A DNA stretch of 64,000 bases, taken from positions 604,300 through 668,299 of the forward strand of contig NZ_LVJN01000020.1 in NCBI RefSeq assembly GCF_002109495.1, given 5' to 3'. A model generated the notes under the pieces. It was not told where the DNA came from, ran no database searches, and saw only the letters and a program-made list of their open reading frames with translations. The stretch comes from Magnetofaba australis IT-1. GTDB taxonomy: Bacteria > Pseudomonadota > Magnetococcia > Magnetococcales > Magnetococcaceae. Of this stretch, positions 8,714-16,572 are shown piece by piece. Made by a program: the position numbers and the translations under genes. Positions within the stretch are counted from its first letter, which is position 1. Each line of letters starts with the position of its first letter.

Positions 8714-9064
8714 TTACTCCTCGCCCTCTTCCTCGGCTTCCTCTTCTTCCTCTTCCTCTTCCTCCATCTCAATGCCGTCCACGGTGCGGCCCAGGAAGTC
8801 CCAGGAGGTGCGCTCGGCGCCAAACACATTTTGATCCTGCGCCAGCGCCTCGGACAGCGTCACGCCCGCTTCGCGGGCATAGTGCAGCGCCTCGTCCTCT
8901 TCGATCACGTCTTCCAGGATGTAGACTTCAACCTCATCCTCGAACCAGTCTTCCATATTGAACTTGCGGGGTTCGTCGAGTTTGGTCAGGACCGCTTCCT
9001 TGTTGCCGAACTCCAGAGTGACCACTTGACCGGGCTTCAGATTGGCGATTTCAACGCTTTCCAC
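8714..9064 (-). CDS. conserved-looking acidic protein with a poly-glutamate tail
   Basis: A 116-residue protein. Residues 1-95 look folded and beta-rich (VTLEFGNKEAVLTKLD, EVEVYILEDVI). The last ~18 residues are almost all Glu, encoded by GAG/GAA triplets that may expand or contract. It has no signal peptide or membrane span. It lies 4 bp upstream of pyrF on the same strand. I do not recognise the family. Confidence 0.65.
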   Translation of the reverse strand: MESVEIANLKPGQVVTLEFGNKEAVLTKLDEPRKFNMEDWFEDEVEVYILEDVIEEDEALHYAREAGVTLSEALAQDQNVFGAERTSWDFLGRTVDGIEMEEEEEEEEEAEEEGEE

Positions 9065-9225
9065 TACGCATTCCCCTTACGTGATACAGCGCAGTCATGC
9101 CGTCCGTTGGGACCAATGCCGCGCACTGTTGGATATTAGCTGGCGCTTATATTAGCCGCTGATCGCGCCTATTGCCATAGCAAATGATGGGGTGAAAAGT
9201 GGACTGAAGAGCAATTGGAAGATGA

Positions 9226-9357
9226 AAGATATTGAGGGCTTCGCCCTCAAACTCCCATAAGATCAACAACCAAACCGTGGGGCGCCGCCCCACAGCCCGC
9301 TGGGGGCGCGGCCCCCAGACCCCGGAAAATCCCGCCATAAATGTCGGGATTTTCCAC
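9226..9357 (+). repeat. modular hairpin repeat, copy b
   Basis: Hairpin A (GAGGGC-TTC-GCCCTC), hairpin B (GTGGGGC-GCC-GCCCCAC), hairpin C (CTGGGGGC-GC-GGCCCCCAG) and a terminal stem (9324-9355). It lies between dapB and the acidic protein gene, both on the minus strand; this 303-bp gap holds nothing else. Confidence 0.8.
9324..9355 (-). terminator. terminator-like hairpin just after dapB, with a conserved loop
   Basis: A perfect 11-bp stem, GGAAAATCCCG with CGGGATTTTCC, around the loop CCATAAATGT. It ends 13 bp after the dapB stop as read on the minus strand. A second hairpin with the same loop but a compensated stem follows gatA (30578-30607). Confidence 0.65.
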
Positions 9358-9367
9358 CTTTTTGTTC

Positions 9368-10177
9368 TCAGCGGAAGCCCAGGATGTCGCGCATGTCGTA
9401 CAGGCCCGGCTGCTTGCCCACCACCCATTGCGCCGCACGCACCGCGCCTTTGGCGAAGGTCATGCGCGACGACGCGCGGTGGGTCAGCTCCAAGCGTTCG
9501 CCATCGGTGGCGAACAGGGCGGTGTGGTCGCCCACAATATCCCCGGCGCGAATGGTCGAGAAGGCGATGGTCTTGGGATCCCGCGCGCCGGTCTGGCCTT
9601 CACGACCGTAGATGGCCACTTCATCCAGATTGCGCTTCACCGCCTCGGCGATGGTCTCGCCCAGACGCACGGCGGTGCCCGAGGGGGCGTCCACCTTGTG
9701 GCGGTGGTGCGCTTCGATGATCTCAATGTCGTAATCATCGCCCAGCGTCGCCGCGACTTCCTGGGCGATTTTGAACAGCAGATTGACTCCCACGCTGAAG
9801 TTGGGCGCCCAGACGATGGGGACCTTCTTGGCGGTGGCTTCCAGCAGGGCGCGCTGTTCGGCATTGAAACCCGTTGTGCCGATCACCATGGGGGTGTTGG
9901 TGGCTTGGGCGATCTCCAAATGCGCCAGGGTGGAGGCGATGACGGAGAAGTCGATGACCACGTCGGCGGCCTGGAAGGCGGGTTCCGATTCGCCATGGAT
10001 GAGCACGCCGAGGTTGCCCACGCCGGCCACGCCGCCGGCGTCCTGACCGATGAGGTCGTGGCCGGGGAATTCGGTGGCGGAGGCGACGCGGCAGCCGGGG
10101 CGGTCGCAGGTGGCTTGGACGAGCATGCGGCCCATGCGCCCGGCGGCGCCGACGATGCCAATGGCGGTATCAGACAT
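9368..10177 (-). CDS. dapB: 4-hydroxy-tetrahydrodipicolinate reductase
   Basis: This makes tetrahydrodipicolinate for lysine and diaminopimelate synthesis. The 269-residue protein has an N-terminal Rossmann motif GAAGRMGR, the DapB signature with EAHHRHKVDAPSGTA (catalytic His and Lys), PIVWAPNFSVGVNL and a C-terminal GLYDMRDILGF. The start at 10177 (MSDTAIG) follows GGGAG at suitable spacing; 17 further in-frame upstream residues are unlikely to be coding. Repeat copies lie on both sides. Confidence 0.96.
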   Translation of the reverse strand: MSDTAIGIVGAAGRMGRMLVQATCDRPGCRVASATEFPGHDLIGQDAGGVAGVGNLGVLIHGESEPAFQAADVVIDFSVIASTLAHLEIAQATNTPMVIGTTGFNAEQRALLEATAKKVPIVWAPNFSVGVNLLFKIAQEVAATLGDDYDIEIIEAHHRHKVDAPSGTAVRLGETIAEAVKRNLDEVAIYGREGQTGARDPKTIAFSTIRAGDIVGDHTALFATDGERLELTHRASSRMTFAKGAVRAAQWVVGKQPGLYDMRDILGFR

Positions 10178-10260
10178 AAAATGGCTCCCAATCAAAACGC
10201 CAGGCACAAGCGTGCAAGAGAGGCGCAACTGTGCGATTCGGCGAAGAGGTTAAACTAACC

Positions 10261-10373
10261 GAGGTCCAGGAGGGCGTCCCTCCTGGCGGGTCCAGGGCGG
10301 CGCCCTGGCGGGTTGAGGGCGGCGCCCTCATGGGGTTTGGGGCGAAGCCCCAATATCTTTCATAATCAGAGAA
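10261..10373 (-). repeat. modular hairpin repeat, copy c
   Basis: Four consecutive hairpins: GGAGGG-CGT-CCCTCC, CAGGGC-GGC-GCCCTG, GAGGGC-GGC-GCCCTC and GGGGC-GAA-GCCCC, then ATATCTTTCAT, which is the reverse of the module A leader seen in other copies. The first ~30 bp match the start of the copy near 62.07 kb. It lies upstream of dapB. Confidence 0.75.
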
Positions 10374-10410
10374 ACAAATTCTCACCCATCATCAAGATTC
10401 GCGCAACGCT

Positions 10411-11331
10411 TTACCCATTTTGCGTCAGGACAATCCATAGCGGCAGGGTGAGCATGGCAAGCAAGGTTTGGGCGGTGATGAGTCCGGCCATAAGGGGGGC
10501 GTCGCCGCCCAGTTGTCGGGACAGGATGTAGGCCGAAGTGGCGGTGGGCAGGGCGTGGAACAGCACCACGATCACCTGCGCCATGAGGGGCAGCCCCAAC
10601 CAGTGGGCCAGAAGCAGCGCCAGCAGCGGCATGATCAGCAGTTTGACGCCCGACGATAGCCACAGGGTCCAGCCGGAGGCGCGCAGGGCGTCCCATTTGA
10701 GGCCCACGCCCACGGCCAGCAGGCCGATGGTCAGCGCCGGGGCGCCCAGGAGCTTGGCGGTGGGTTCCAGCCAGCCGGGCAGGCCGATGCCGGTGAGATT
10801 TAGAAACGCGCCGACTACGCAGCCGAGGATGAGCGGATTGCGCGCCACTTCCCGTAACAGCGGCGGGGTCGCGCCGGAGGGGTGGTCGCCGTGACGGGCG
10901 AAGATGGTGACGCAGAGCAGATTCACCAGCGGAATCTTCAATGCTATGAGCAGCGCGGCGGTGGCCAGGCCCACGGAGCCATACAGGGCGTCGGCGGCGG
11001 CCAGACCGATGTAGGTGTTGAAGCGGATCGCGCCCTGGTAGAGCGAAGTGAAGCGCGGCCCAGAGAGGTTCAGGGCGGGAAACGCCAGCCACAGCGCCGC
11101 CGTGACGGTGAGTAGGGGGATCGCCGCCAGCAGGGGGATGGAGCCCAGTAGCGCGGCGTCGAGCGGCGCGACGGCCAGTTTATGGATCAGCATGGCGGGG
11201 AACAGGACGTAGTAGGTGAAGCGTTCGGCCATGGGCCAGAAGGTTTCGCCGGGGAACTTCATGCGCGCCAGCAGCGCGCCCAGTAGAATGATCAAAAACA
11301 CCGGCCCCAACGCCGCCCAGATCGCCGCCAC
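10411..11331 (-). CDS. AEC-family (auxin efflux carrier-like) permease
   Basis: A 306-residue protein with about ten membrane segments, an AEC-type N-terminus (LGPVFLIILLGALLARMKF), a central hydrophilic loop near residue 150 (FARHGDHPSG) and a C-terminal half with LPTATSAYILSRQLGGD, typical of the family. AEC permeases export or exchange organic anions; the substrate cannot be told. The start is GTG at 11331, with AGGAGAGGG at good spacing. It is divergent from PPK2. Confidence 0.88.
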   Translation of the reverse strand: MAAIWAALGPVFLIILLGALLARMKFPGETFWPMAERFTYYVLFPAMLIHKLAVAPLDAALLGSIPLLAAIPLLTVTAALWLAFPALNLSGPRFTSLYQGAIRFNTYIGLAAADALYGSVGLATAALLIALKIPLVNLLCVTIFARHGDHPSGATPPLLREVARNPLILGCVVGAFLNLTGIGLPGWLEPTAKLLGAPALTIGLLAVGVGLKWDALRASGWTLWLSSGVKLLIMPLLALLLAHWLGLPLMAQVIVVLFHALPTATSAYILSRQLGGDAPLMAGLITAQTLLAMLTLPLWIVLTQNG

Positions 11332-11472
11332 ATCCCTCTCCTACGCGAAAAAAATGCGTTCCAACGGGTGATTCCCCCTATTTGTCACGCTCCTCTCACA
11401 CTTTGCCTCTAAAGCATGTTATCGTGAAAGATATTTTGTTAATGACCCCTGATAACGACGCAACGAGGCTCC

Positions 11473-12393
11473 ATGAACAAGCGAACCCCGGTGAAGGTTG
11501 ATATGGATGAACGCGCCGAGAAGTTGGCCGTTGAGAACGACAAACTGCGCGGTCGCGTGGATGCATTGCAACAGGAACTGCGCAAGCTCAAGAAGGAAGA
11601 GAAGAGCGCAGTGACCCGGCGACGGGAAGAGAAGTCGCTCAAGCCGTATCAGGCGGAGTTGATCAAGCTCCAGAATCATCTGGAGAAGACCCACATGAAG
11701 ATGATCATCCTCTTCGAGGGTCGCGACGCGGCGGGCAAGGGCGGCACCATTCGTCGGGTCACCCGCTACATGAACGAAAAAGCCTACCGTGTGGTGGCGT
11801 TGGGCAAGCCGTCGGACGTGGAGCGCACGCAGTGGTATTTCCAGCGCTATGTGCAGCACTTCCCCTCCAGCGGCAAGATCGTGCTGTTCGACCGCAGTTG
11901 GTACAACCGCGCGGTGGTGGAGCCGGTGTTCGGTTTCTGCTCGTCGGAGGAGTATCACCACTTCATGGACGAGGTGACCGGGTTTGAGAAGAACCTGGTC
12001 AAGTCCGGGGTGATTCTACTCAAGCTCTATTTCAGTGTGACCCGGGATGAGCAGGCGCATCGATTCGACCGACGCAAGACCGATCCTTTGCGACAGTGGA
12101 AGCTGTCGGAGATCGACATGCAGGCGCAGGAGCGTTGGGACGACTTCACCTTGCAGAAGTATCGCATGTTGAAGGTGACCCACACGCCGCTCAATCCGTG
12201 GACGATCATCCGCTCCAACGACAAGTATCTGGCGCGTTTGAACGCCATCAAGGTGATTCTCAACTCGGTGAACTATGAGGGCCGGGATGAGACGTTGGAC
12301 CATGCGATGGATCCGAACATTGTGATTTCGGGCGCGCGGGAGTTGGAGTTGATGGAGGCTGAACGGATTCGTTCCGGCAAGTTCAGCGACTGA
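11473..12393 (+). CDS. ppk2: polyphosphate kinase 2
   Basis: This transfers phosphate between polyphosphate and nucleoside diphosphates. The 306-residue protein has a charged coiled-coil N-terminal extension (residues ~12-60), Walker A GRDAAGKGG (83-91), the Walker B/lid motif FDRSWYNRAVVEP (~140-152) and the family signature RFDRRKTDPLRQWKLSEID. Length and a single PPK2 domain fit the ADP/GDP-phosphorylating class, but the preferred nucleotide cannot be assigned. Ribosome-binding site ACGAGG. It is a single gene ended by a strong hairpin. Confidence 0.94.
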   Translation: MNKRTPVKVDMDERAEKLAVENDKLRGRVDALQQELRKLKKEEKSAVTRRREEKSLKPYQAELIKLQNHLEKTHMKMIILFEGRDAAGKGGTIRRVTRYMNEKAYRVVALGKPSDVERTQWYFQRYVQHFPSSGKIVLFDRSWYNRAVVEPVFGFCSSEEYHHFMDEVTGFEKNLVKSGVILLKLYFSVTRDEQAHRFDRRKTDPLRQWKLSEIDMQAQERWDDFTLQKYRMLKVTHTPLNPWTIIRSNDKYLARLNAIKVILNSVNYEGRDETLDHAMDPNIVISGARELELMEAERIRSGKFSD

Positions 12394-12412
12394 TTGCAGG
12401 GTTTTCCCGAAT

Positions 12413-12447
12413 CCCGCCGCCCGCCATTTTATGGGCGGCGGGTGTTT
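12413..12447 (+). terminator. terminator after ppk2
   Basis: CCCGCCGCCC and GGGCGGCGGG form a stem around an AT-rich loop, followed by TGTTTT. Confidence 0.8.
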
Positions 12448-12604
12448 TGCGCGCCTGGGCTCGATTTGGGCGAGGCGCTGGCGCGGCATTTGACGCTCTG
12501 GGGGGAGGCGAATGCTGCGCGCTGTATTGTGTGTTTTCCGCCTGATGAGCATTGGGCTTATTAGGCATGTACTGTTTCACAAAAATCTTTTTATGGAGGG
12601 TGGC

Positions 12605-13072
12605 ATGAAAAAGGGCGTGATCGGTTTTATTTTGGGCGTGTGTGTAATGGGTCTGGTGGGGTGGACCCAGGCGCCGGGGATGATGTTGACGGAGCATCTC
12701 AGCCCCTTTGGCGTTGAGGAAACGGTGGCCAAGATCAGTGAAAACGCCAAAGCCGAAGGGTGGGTTGTGGCGGGCGTGAAGCCACTGCACAAGTCGGTGA
12801 AGAAGCATGGCGGCGGAGATTTGCCGCCGGTGATGTTGGTGAATCTGTGTCAGCCGGATCATGCGTACAATATTCTGAAGGATGATCCCAACAAGATCGT
12901 GTCGGTGATGATGCCGTGCACCATCAGCGTGTATCAGAAGTCCGATGGCAAGACCTACGTGGGGGTGATGAATGCGGGCTTGTTGGGGACAATGTTTGGC
13001 GGCAACGTGGCCAAGGTGATGGGCGACGCGGTGGCTAAGGAGCAGCAGAAGTTTATTGCATTTGCTCTGTAG
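12605..13072 (+). CDS. DUF302-family protein with N-terminal signal or anchor
   Basis: A 155-residue protein. It starts with a basic then hydrophobic segment (MKKGVIGFILGVCVMGLVGW), indicating export or anchoring. The DUF302 fold follows, with MMPCTISVYQKSDGKTYVG and AGLLGTMFGG. DUF302 proteins are small alpha-beta domains of uncertain function, often near sulfur or redox genes. The ATG at 12605 has GGAGGGTGG directly before it; the upstream in-frame extension is rejected. A strong terminator follows. Confidence 0.82.
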   Translation: MKKGVIGFILGVCVMGLVGWTQAPGMMLTEHLSPFGVEETVAKISENAKAEGWVVAGVKPLHKSVKKHGGGDLPPVMLVNLCQPDHAYNILKDDPNKIVSVMMPCTISVYQKSDGKTYVGVMNAGLLGTMFGGNVAKVMGDAVAKEQQKFIAFAL

Positions 13073-13100
13073 GATTGTTCGCGCTGTGCTGTAGGAAGAG

Positions 13101-13132
13101 ATCCCCCGGTTGCAAGATCGGGGGATTTTTTT
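13101..13132 (+). terminator. terminator after the DUF302 gene
   Basis: ATCCCCCG and CGGGGGAT pair and are followed by seven or more T. Confidence 0.9.
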
Positions 13133-13210
13133 GTCTATTGCGGAGCCAGTGGCCATGATCATAGCGTGGCGGCGCATGGGGCCATTGTGCGTTTGAGATG
13201 TTGGCCACAC

Positions 13211-13242
13211 AAAAAAAGCGCCACCCAAAAGGGTGGCGCTTT
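13211..13242 (-). terminator. terminator after tRNA-Val
   Basis: Read on the minus strand, AAGCGCCACCC pairs with GGGTGGCGCTT around a TTTT loop and is followed by a T-run. It lies 11 bp beyond the tRNA 3' end. Confidence 0.9.
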
Positions 13243-13253
13243 GATTCGCAAAA

Positions 13254-13328
13254 TGGTGGGCGGTACAAGGATTGAACTTGTGACCCCTGCCGTGTGAAGG
13301 CAGTGCTCTCCCGCTGAGCTAACCGCCC
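13254..13328 (-). tRNA. tRNA-Val (anticodon CAC)
   Basis: 75 nt including an encoded CCA. The acceptor arms GGGCGGT and ACCGCCC pair. The D arm is GCTCAGCGGGAGAGC. The anticodon stem CTGCC/GGCAG encloses the loop TTCACAC, giving anticodon CAC (reads GUG). The T arm is ACAAG-TTCAATC-CTTGT. All four arms fold without mismatch. Confidence 0.96.
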
Positions 13329-13476
13329 ATGTTGCGCTTGAGGGATTGGTTTATACCGCCTACAATGCGCGCTGTCAAACCAAAAAAACCGTTTATCGCT
13401 TTCTGGGTGAAATTATCCCGCCAAGCGCACAACGCCGACAGCGGCGCAAACCGCATCGCGCCGCAGTGGATAGAAT

Positions 13477-14421
13477 ATGAGCGAGTATCACGATTGGTTG
13501 GCGACCTTCGCCTATCTCGAGCAGTGCGGCGTGGACGCCCTTACCGGCGACGCTTCCACCATCGCGCAATTGGCGGCGCTGGCCGGTCAGCCCCATGCGC
13601 CCGCTCCCTGGGGCATGGAGTGGCTGTCGCGTCCGCCCAAGCAGCCAGGCAAAAAAGCGCCGATAGGACGCGCTCAGGAGTCTTCACAGCAGACGGAGGC
13701 GGCGTCCAGTTGGCGACGTCCCGCGCAGCCATCCCGCACGCAACCGGTCGCGCCCAAACCCGCCGATGCGCCCGCAGCCAATGCGCCCATAGTCTCCATC
13801 GATTTGAATCGTCCACTGGGCGCCGAAGTGGCGCCGGAAGAGCGCCCCGCCGCATTGGATGAACTGAGTGCGAAGGTGGCGGTGTGTGAGCGGTGCCAGT
13901 TGTGTAAAAACCGCACCCAGGCGGTGTTTGGCGTCGGCTCCGCCACCGCGCCGGTGGTGTTCGTCGGCGAAGGGCCCGGGGCCGATGAGGATCGCCTGGG
14001 CGAACCCTTTGTCGGCGCCGCCGGGCAACTGCTCAACGCCATGCTGGGCGCGGCGGGGTTCCAGCGCGAAGAGATCTATATCGCCAATGTGGTCAAGTGT
14101 CGCCCGCCGGGCAATCGCAACCCGCTGCCCGAGGAGATGGCGCTGTGTCAGGGCTATCTCTATCAGCAGTTGGAGATCATCCGACCGCAGATGATCTTCG
14201 CTTTGGGGAAGTTCGCCATCCAGAGCCTGCTTGGCCATACCGGCGCCATCGCCAAGGTGCGCGGCCGTATTCATCACTGGCGTGGAACGCCGGTGGCGGC
14301 CAGCTATCACCCCGCCTTCTTCTTGCGCGCGCCCACCCGAAAACGCGAAGGGTGGGAGGATCTGTTGCGCCTGCGCGCCCATATGCGCACGCTGGATCAG
14401 AGCCTCGCTTCCGACGTCTGA
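13477..14421 (+). CDS. family-4 uracil-DNA glycosylase (iron-sulfur)
   Basis: This removes uracil from DNA in base-excision repair. The 314-residue protein has a poorly conserved, Pro/Ala-rich N-terminal 110 residues, then the catalytic domain. The four Cys expected for the 4Fe-4S cluster are present: CERC near residue 138, then C in VVKCRPPGNRNP, and C 15 residues later in MALC. Motif A is GEGPGADED and motif B is SYHPAFFLR. The Shine-Dalgarno is weak (GGATAG). It is also related to phage SPO1 polymerase N-terminal domains, but the motifs fit type-4 UDG. Confidence 0.92.
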   Translation: MSEYHDWLATFAYLEQCGVDALTGDASTIAQLAALAGQPHAPAPWGMEWLSRPPKQPGKKAPIGRAQESSQQTEAASSWRRPAQPSRTQPVAPKPADAPAANAPIVSIDLNRPLGAEVAPEERPAALDELSAKVAVCERCQLCKNRTQAVFGVGSATAPVVFVGEGPGADEDRLGEPFVGAAGQLLNAMLGAAGFQREEIYIANVVKCRPPGNRNPLPEEMALCQGYLYQQLEIIRPQMIFALGKFAIQSLLGHTGAIAKVRGRIHHWRGTPVAASYHPAFFLRAPTRKREGWEDLLRLRAHMRTLDQSLASDV

Positions 14422-14577
14422 GCACTGTGCGCAGCGGAAACGCTTCTTGACCATGGCATAAGGCGTGCATTGAGCCAACAGCCCCACCGTTGGCGCAGCG
14501 CCTCTTGCTGTGTCCCGGTCGGCGTGCGCGGGGTTTGGCTCTGCGGCGCGCGTGGGGATTAGCGTCAAAAGGGCGAC

Positions 14578-15324
14578 ATGCTGATACTTCTCACCAACGA
14601 TGACGGCATTCAGGCTGCGGGTCTGCAGGCTCTGTACGCCGCGCTTGCGCCGCAGGCGCAGGTGGTGGCGGTGGCCCCGGAACAGAATATGAGCGGCGTC
14701 GGTCATGGTTTGACCCGCTCCGGCTCCCTGCGCGTCACCCGTTTGAGCGAATGGCAGGTGAGCGTGGACGGAACCCCCAGCGACTGCGTGCAGGTGGCGC
14801 TGCGGCAACTGCTGCGCCAGCCGCCGGATCTGGTGATCTCCGGCATCAATCTGGGCCCTAATGTGGCCGAGGATGTGACCTACTCCGGCACGGTGGGCGG
14901 CGCTTGGGAGGGGGCGTTGGCGGGCATTCCCGCCATGGCGGTGTCGGTGGATGGTCGTCGCGATCCTTGGCATTTTGATGGCGCGCTGCGCATGACGCAG
15001 ATGTTTCTCTCCCAGTGGCGCGACCATCCGCTGCCCGCGGGCTGTTTTTTGAATATCAACGCGCCCAATTCGCCTCTGCATATGATCAAACGCCCTGTGG
15101 CCACGCGCCAAGGGCGGCGCGGGGGCCCGTGGACGACGACCAAACCCCTGGTGGAGGGGGGCGCGCCGCCGTTCTGGTCGCTGGATGACGCCGCCGATGC
15201 GGGCGAATTGCCCCCCGATTTTCTCATGTTGGAGCAAGGGTATGTCTCAGTGAGCGTACTCAATGCCGACATGACCCATGGCCCTGCAGCGCAACGGATG
15301 CGACAATGGATCGCTTTTCAGTAA
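14578..15324 (+). CDS. surE: 5'/3'-nucleotidase SurE
   Basis: A survival-protein phosphatase acting on nucleoside monophosphates. The 248-residue protein has the metal site NDDG at residues 7-10, then APEQNMSG, the phosphate and metal motif SGINLGPN and YSGTVGGAWEG. Ribosome-binding site AAGGGCG. It starts an operon in which pcm overlaps it by 19 bp, followed by yqaA-like and nlpD genes, an arrangement like surE-pcm-nlpD of gammaproteobacteria. Confidence 0.95.
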   Translation: MLILLTNDDGIQAAGLQALYAALAPQAQVVAVAPEQNMSGVGHGLTRSGSLRVTRLSEWQVSVDGTPSDCVQVALRQLLRQPPDLVISGINLGPNVAEDVTYSGTVGGAWEGALAGIPAMAVSVDGRRDPWHFDGALRMTQMFLSQWRDHPLPAGCFLNINAPNSPLHMIKRPVATRQGRRGGPWTTTKPLVEGGAPPFWSLDDAADAGELPPDFLMLEQGYVSVSVLNADMTHGPAAQRMRQWIAFQ

Positions 15325-15983
15325 GCGAAGCGGATCACCGCGAACGGGTGGCGGCGCGGGCGCGCAAGCGCATGGCGCGGGAAACCCTGCCTGCCCGCGG
15401 CATTACCGATGCGCGCGTGCTGGCCGCCATGGAGCGGATTCCGCGGCACTGGTTTGTAGAGGAGGCGCTGGCCGCCGAAGCCTATGGCGAGGCGACGCTG
15501 CCCATCGGTGAGGGGCAGACCCTCTCGCAAGCCTATACGGTGGCGCGCATGAGCGAGGCGTTGGCGCTGCGCGGCTCGGAGGTGGTGCTGGAGATCGGCG
15601 CCGGTTCCGGCTACCAGACGGCGATCCTGTCGCAGTTGTGCGCATGGGTTTACACCATTGAGCGCTTCCCCTCCCTGGCCAGTGGCGCGCGCCGACGTTG
15701 GCAGCGGTTGGGCGTGGATAACGTCACCCTGCATGTGGGGGACGGCACATTAGGATGGCCCCAGGCGCGCCAGTTTGATCGGATTTTGATTACCGCTGGA
15801 GCGCCAGTGACGCCGCAAAATCTGCGCGCCCAGCTCAGACCCGGCGGCGTTCTGGTGGCCCCCGAAGGGGATCGCCAATCTCAACAGATGGTGCGCGCTG
15901 GCTATGATGCAGCGGGCCAGTGGTGGCGCGAGATTCTCGAAAGCTGCCGATTCGTTCCCCTGGTCGGGGCACAAGGATGGTGA
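15306..15983 (+). CDS. pcm: protein-L-isoaspartate O-methyltransferase
   Basis: This methylates L-isoaspartyl residues with S-adenosylmethionine to repair damaged proteins. The 225-residue protein has the family's HWFVEE, GEGQTLSQAYTVA (substrate loop), SAM motif I VLEIGAGSGYQTAIL, then VTLHVGDGTLGW and RILITAGAP. It overlaps surE and ends 7 bp before the next gene, so translation is probably coupled. Confidence 0.95.
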   Translation: MDRFSVSEADHRERVAARARKRMARETLPARGITDARVLAAMERIPRHWFVEEALAAEAYGEATLPIGEGQTLSQAYTVARMSEALALRGSEVVLEIGAGSGYQTAILSQLCAWVYTIERFPSLASGARRRWQRLGVDNVTLHVGDGTLGWPQARQFDRILITAGAPVTPQNLRAQLRPGGVLVAPEGDRQSQQMVRAGYDAAGQWWREILESCRFVPLVGAQGW

Positions 15984-15990
15984 CCGAACC

Positions 15991-16572
15991 ATGATGCGCA
16001 AACTGTACGACTGGACCATGCATTGGGCCGCCCACCCCAACGCCAAAACGGCGCTGTTTCTGGTGGCGGTGGCGGAGTCCTCTTTTTTCCCCATTCCGCC
16101 GGATCTGCTGTTGATGGCCATGACCCTGGCGGCGCCGCCGCAGGGGTTGCGCTATGCGGCCATCTGCACCGCCGGGTCGGTGCTGGGCGGGGCGCTGGGG
16201 TATCTGATCGGCGTGTATGGCTGGGCCGCTATCGGCGAGCCGATCATTCAGTTCTATGGCAAAATGGACGCCTATAATCAGTTGGTGGCGTTGTTCGATG
16301 AACATGGGGCCTGGGTGGTGGCCATCGCCGGTTTCTCGCCGATCCCCTACAAGCTGTTTACGATTACGGCAGGGGCCTTGCATGCGGATTTCGCCATGTT
16401 CATGGCCATGTCGCTGTTCTCGCGCGGCGCGCGCTTCTTCCTGGTGGCTGGCGTCCTCAAATGGGGCGGCGACCGCTTGCGGGCCATGGTGGAAAAACAT
16501 CTGGATCTTCTGACCATCGTTATTGTGGTGGCGGTGGTGGGTGTGGTCGTGATTATGAAGTGGTTGGCATGA
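15991..16572 (+). CDS. YqaA/DedA-type membrane protein
   Basis: A 193-residue protein of the SNARE-associated (DedA/VTT) superfamily. It has hydrophobic segments, the conserved ESSFFPIPPDLLL region, AGSVLGGALGYLIG and a re-entrant motif GFSPIPYKLFTITAGAL, followed by SRGARFF. Relatives help distribute lipids or maintain the membrane; the exact role is unknown. The start at 15991 leaves 7 bp after pcm. Its end overlaps nlpD by 4 bp. Its presence inside a surE-pcm-nlpD set is unusual. Confidence 0.88.
   Translation: MMRKLYDWTMHWAAHPNAKTALFLVAVAESSFFPIPPDLLLMAMTLAAPPQGLRYAAICTAGSVLGGALGYLIGVYGWAAIGEPIIQFYGKMDAYNQLVALFDEHGAWVVAIAGFSPIPYKLFTITAGALHADFAMFMAMSLFSRGARFFLVAGVLKWGGDRLRAMVEKHLDLLTIVIVVAVVGVVVIMKWLA

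Noticed and set aside
8000-8961. Long open frames opposite pyrF, dapB, gatB, rnfC and other genes
   Set aside because: They lie exactly antisense to well-recognised genes, have biased composition (His, Gln, Gly or Ala-rich) and show no family motifs. They result from high GC and codon bias.
13254-13328. tRNA-Val as an integration hotspot
   Set aside because: No integrase and no duplicated tRNA 3' end appear on either side; it has an intact terminator and ordinary neighbours.
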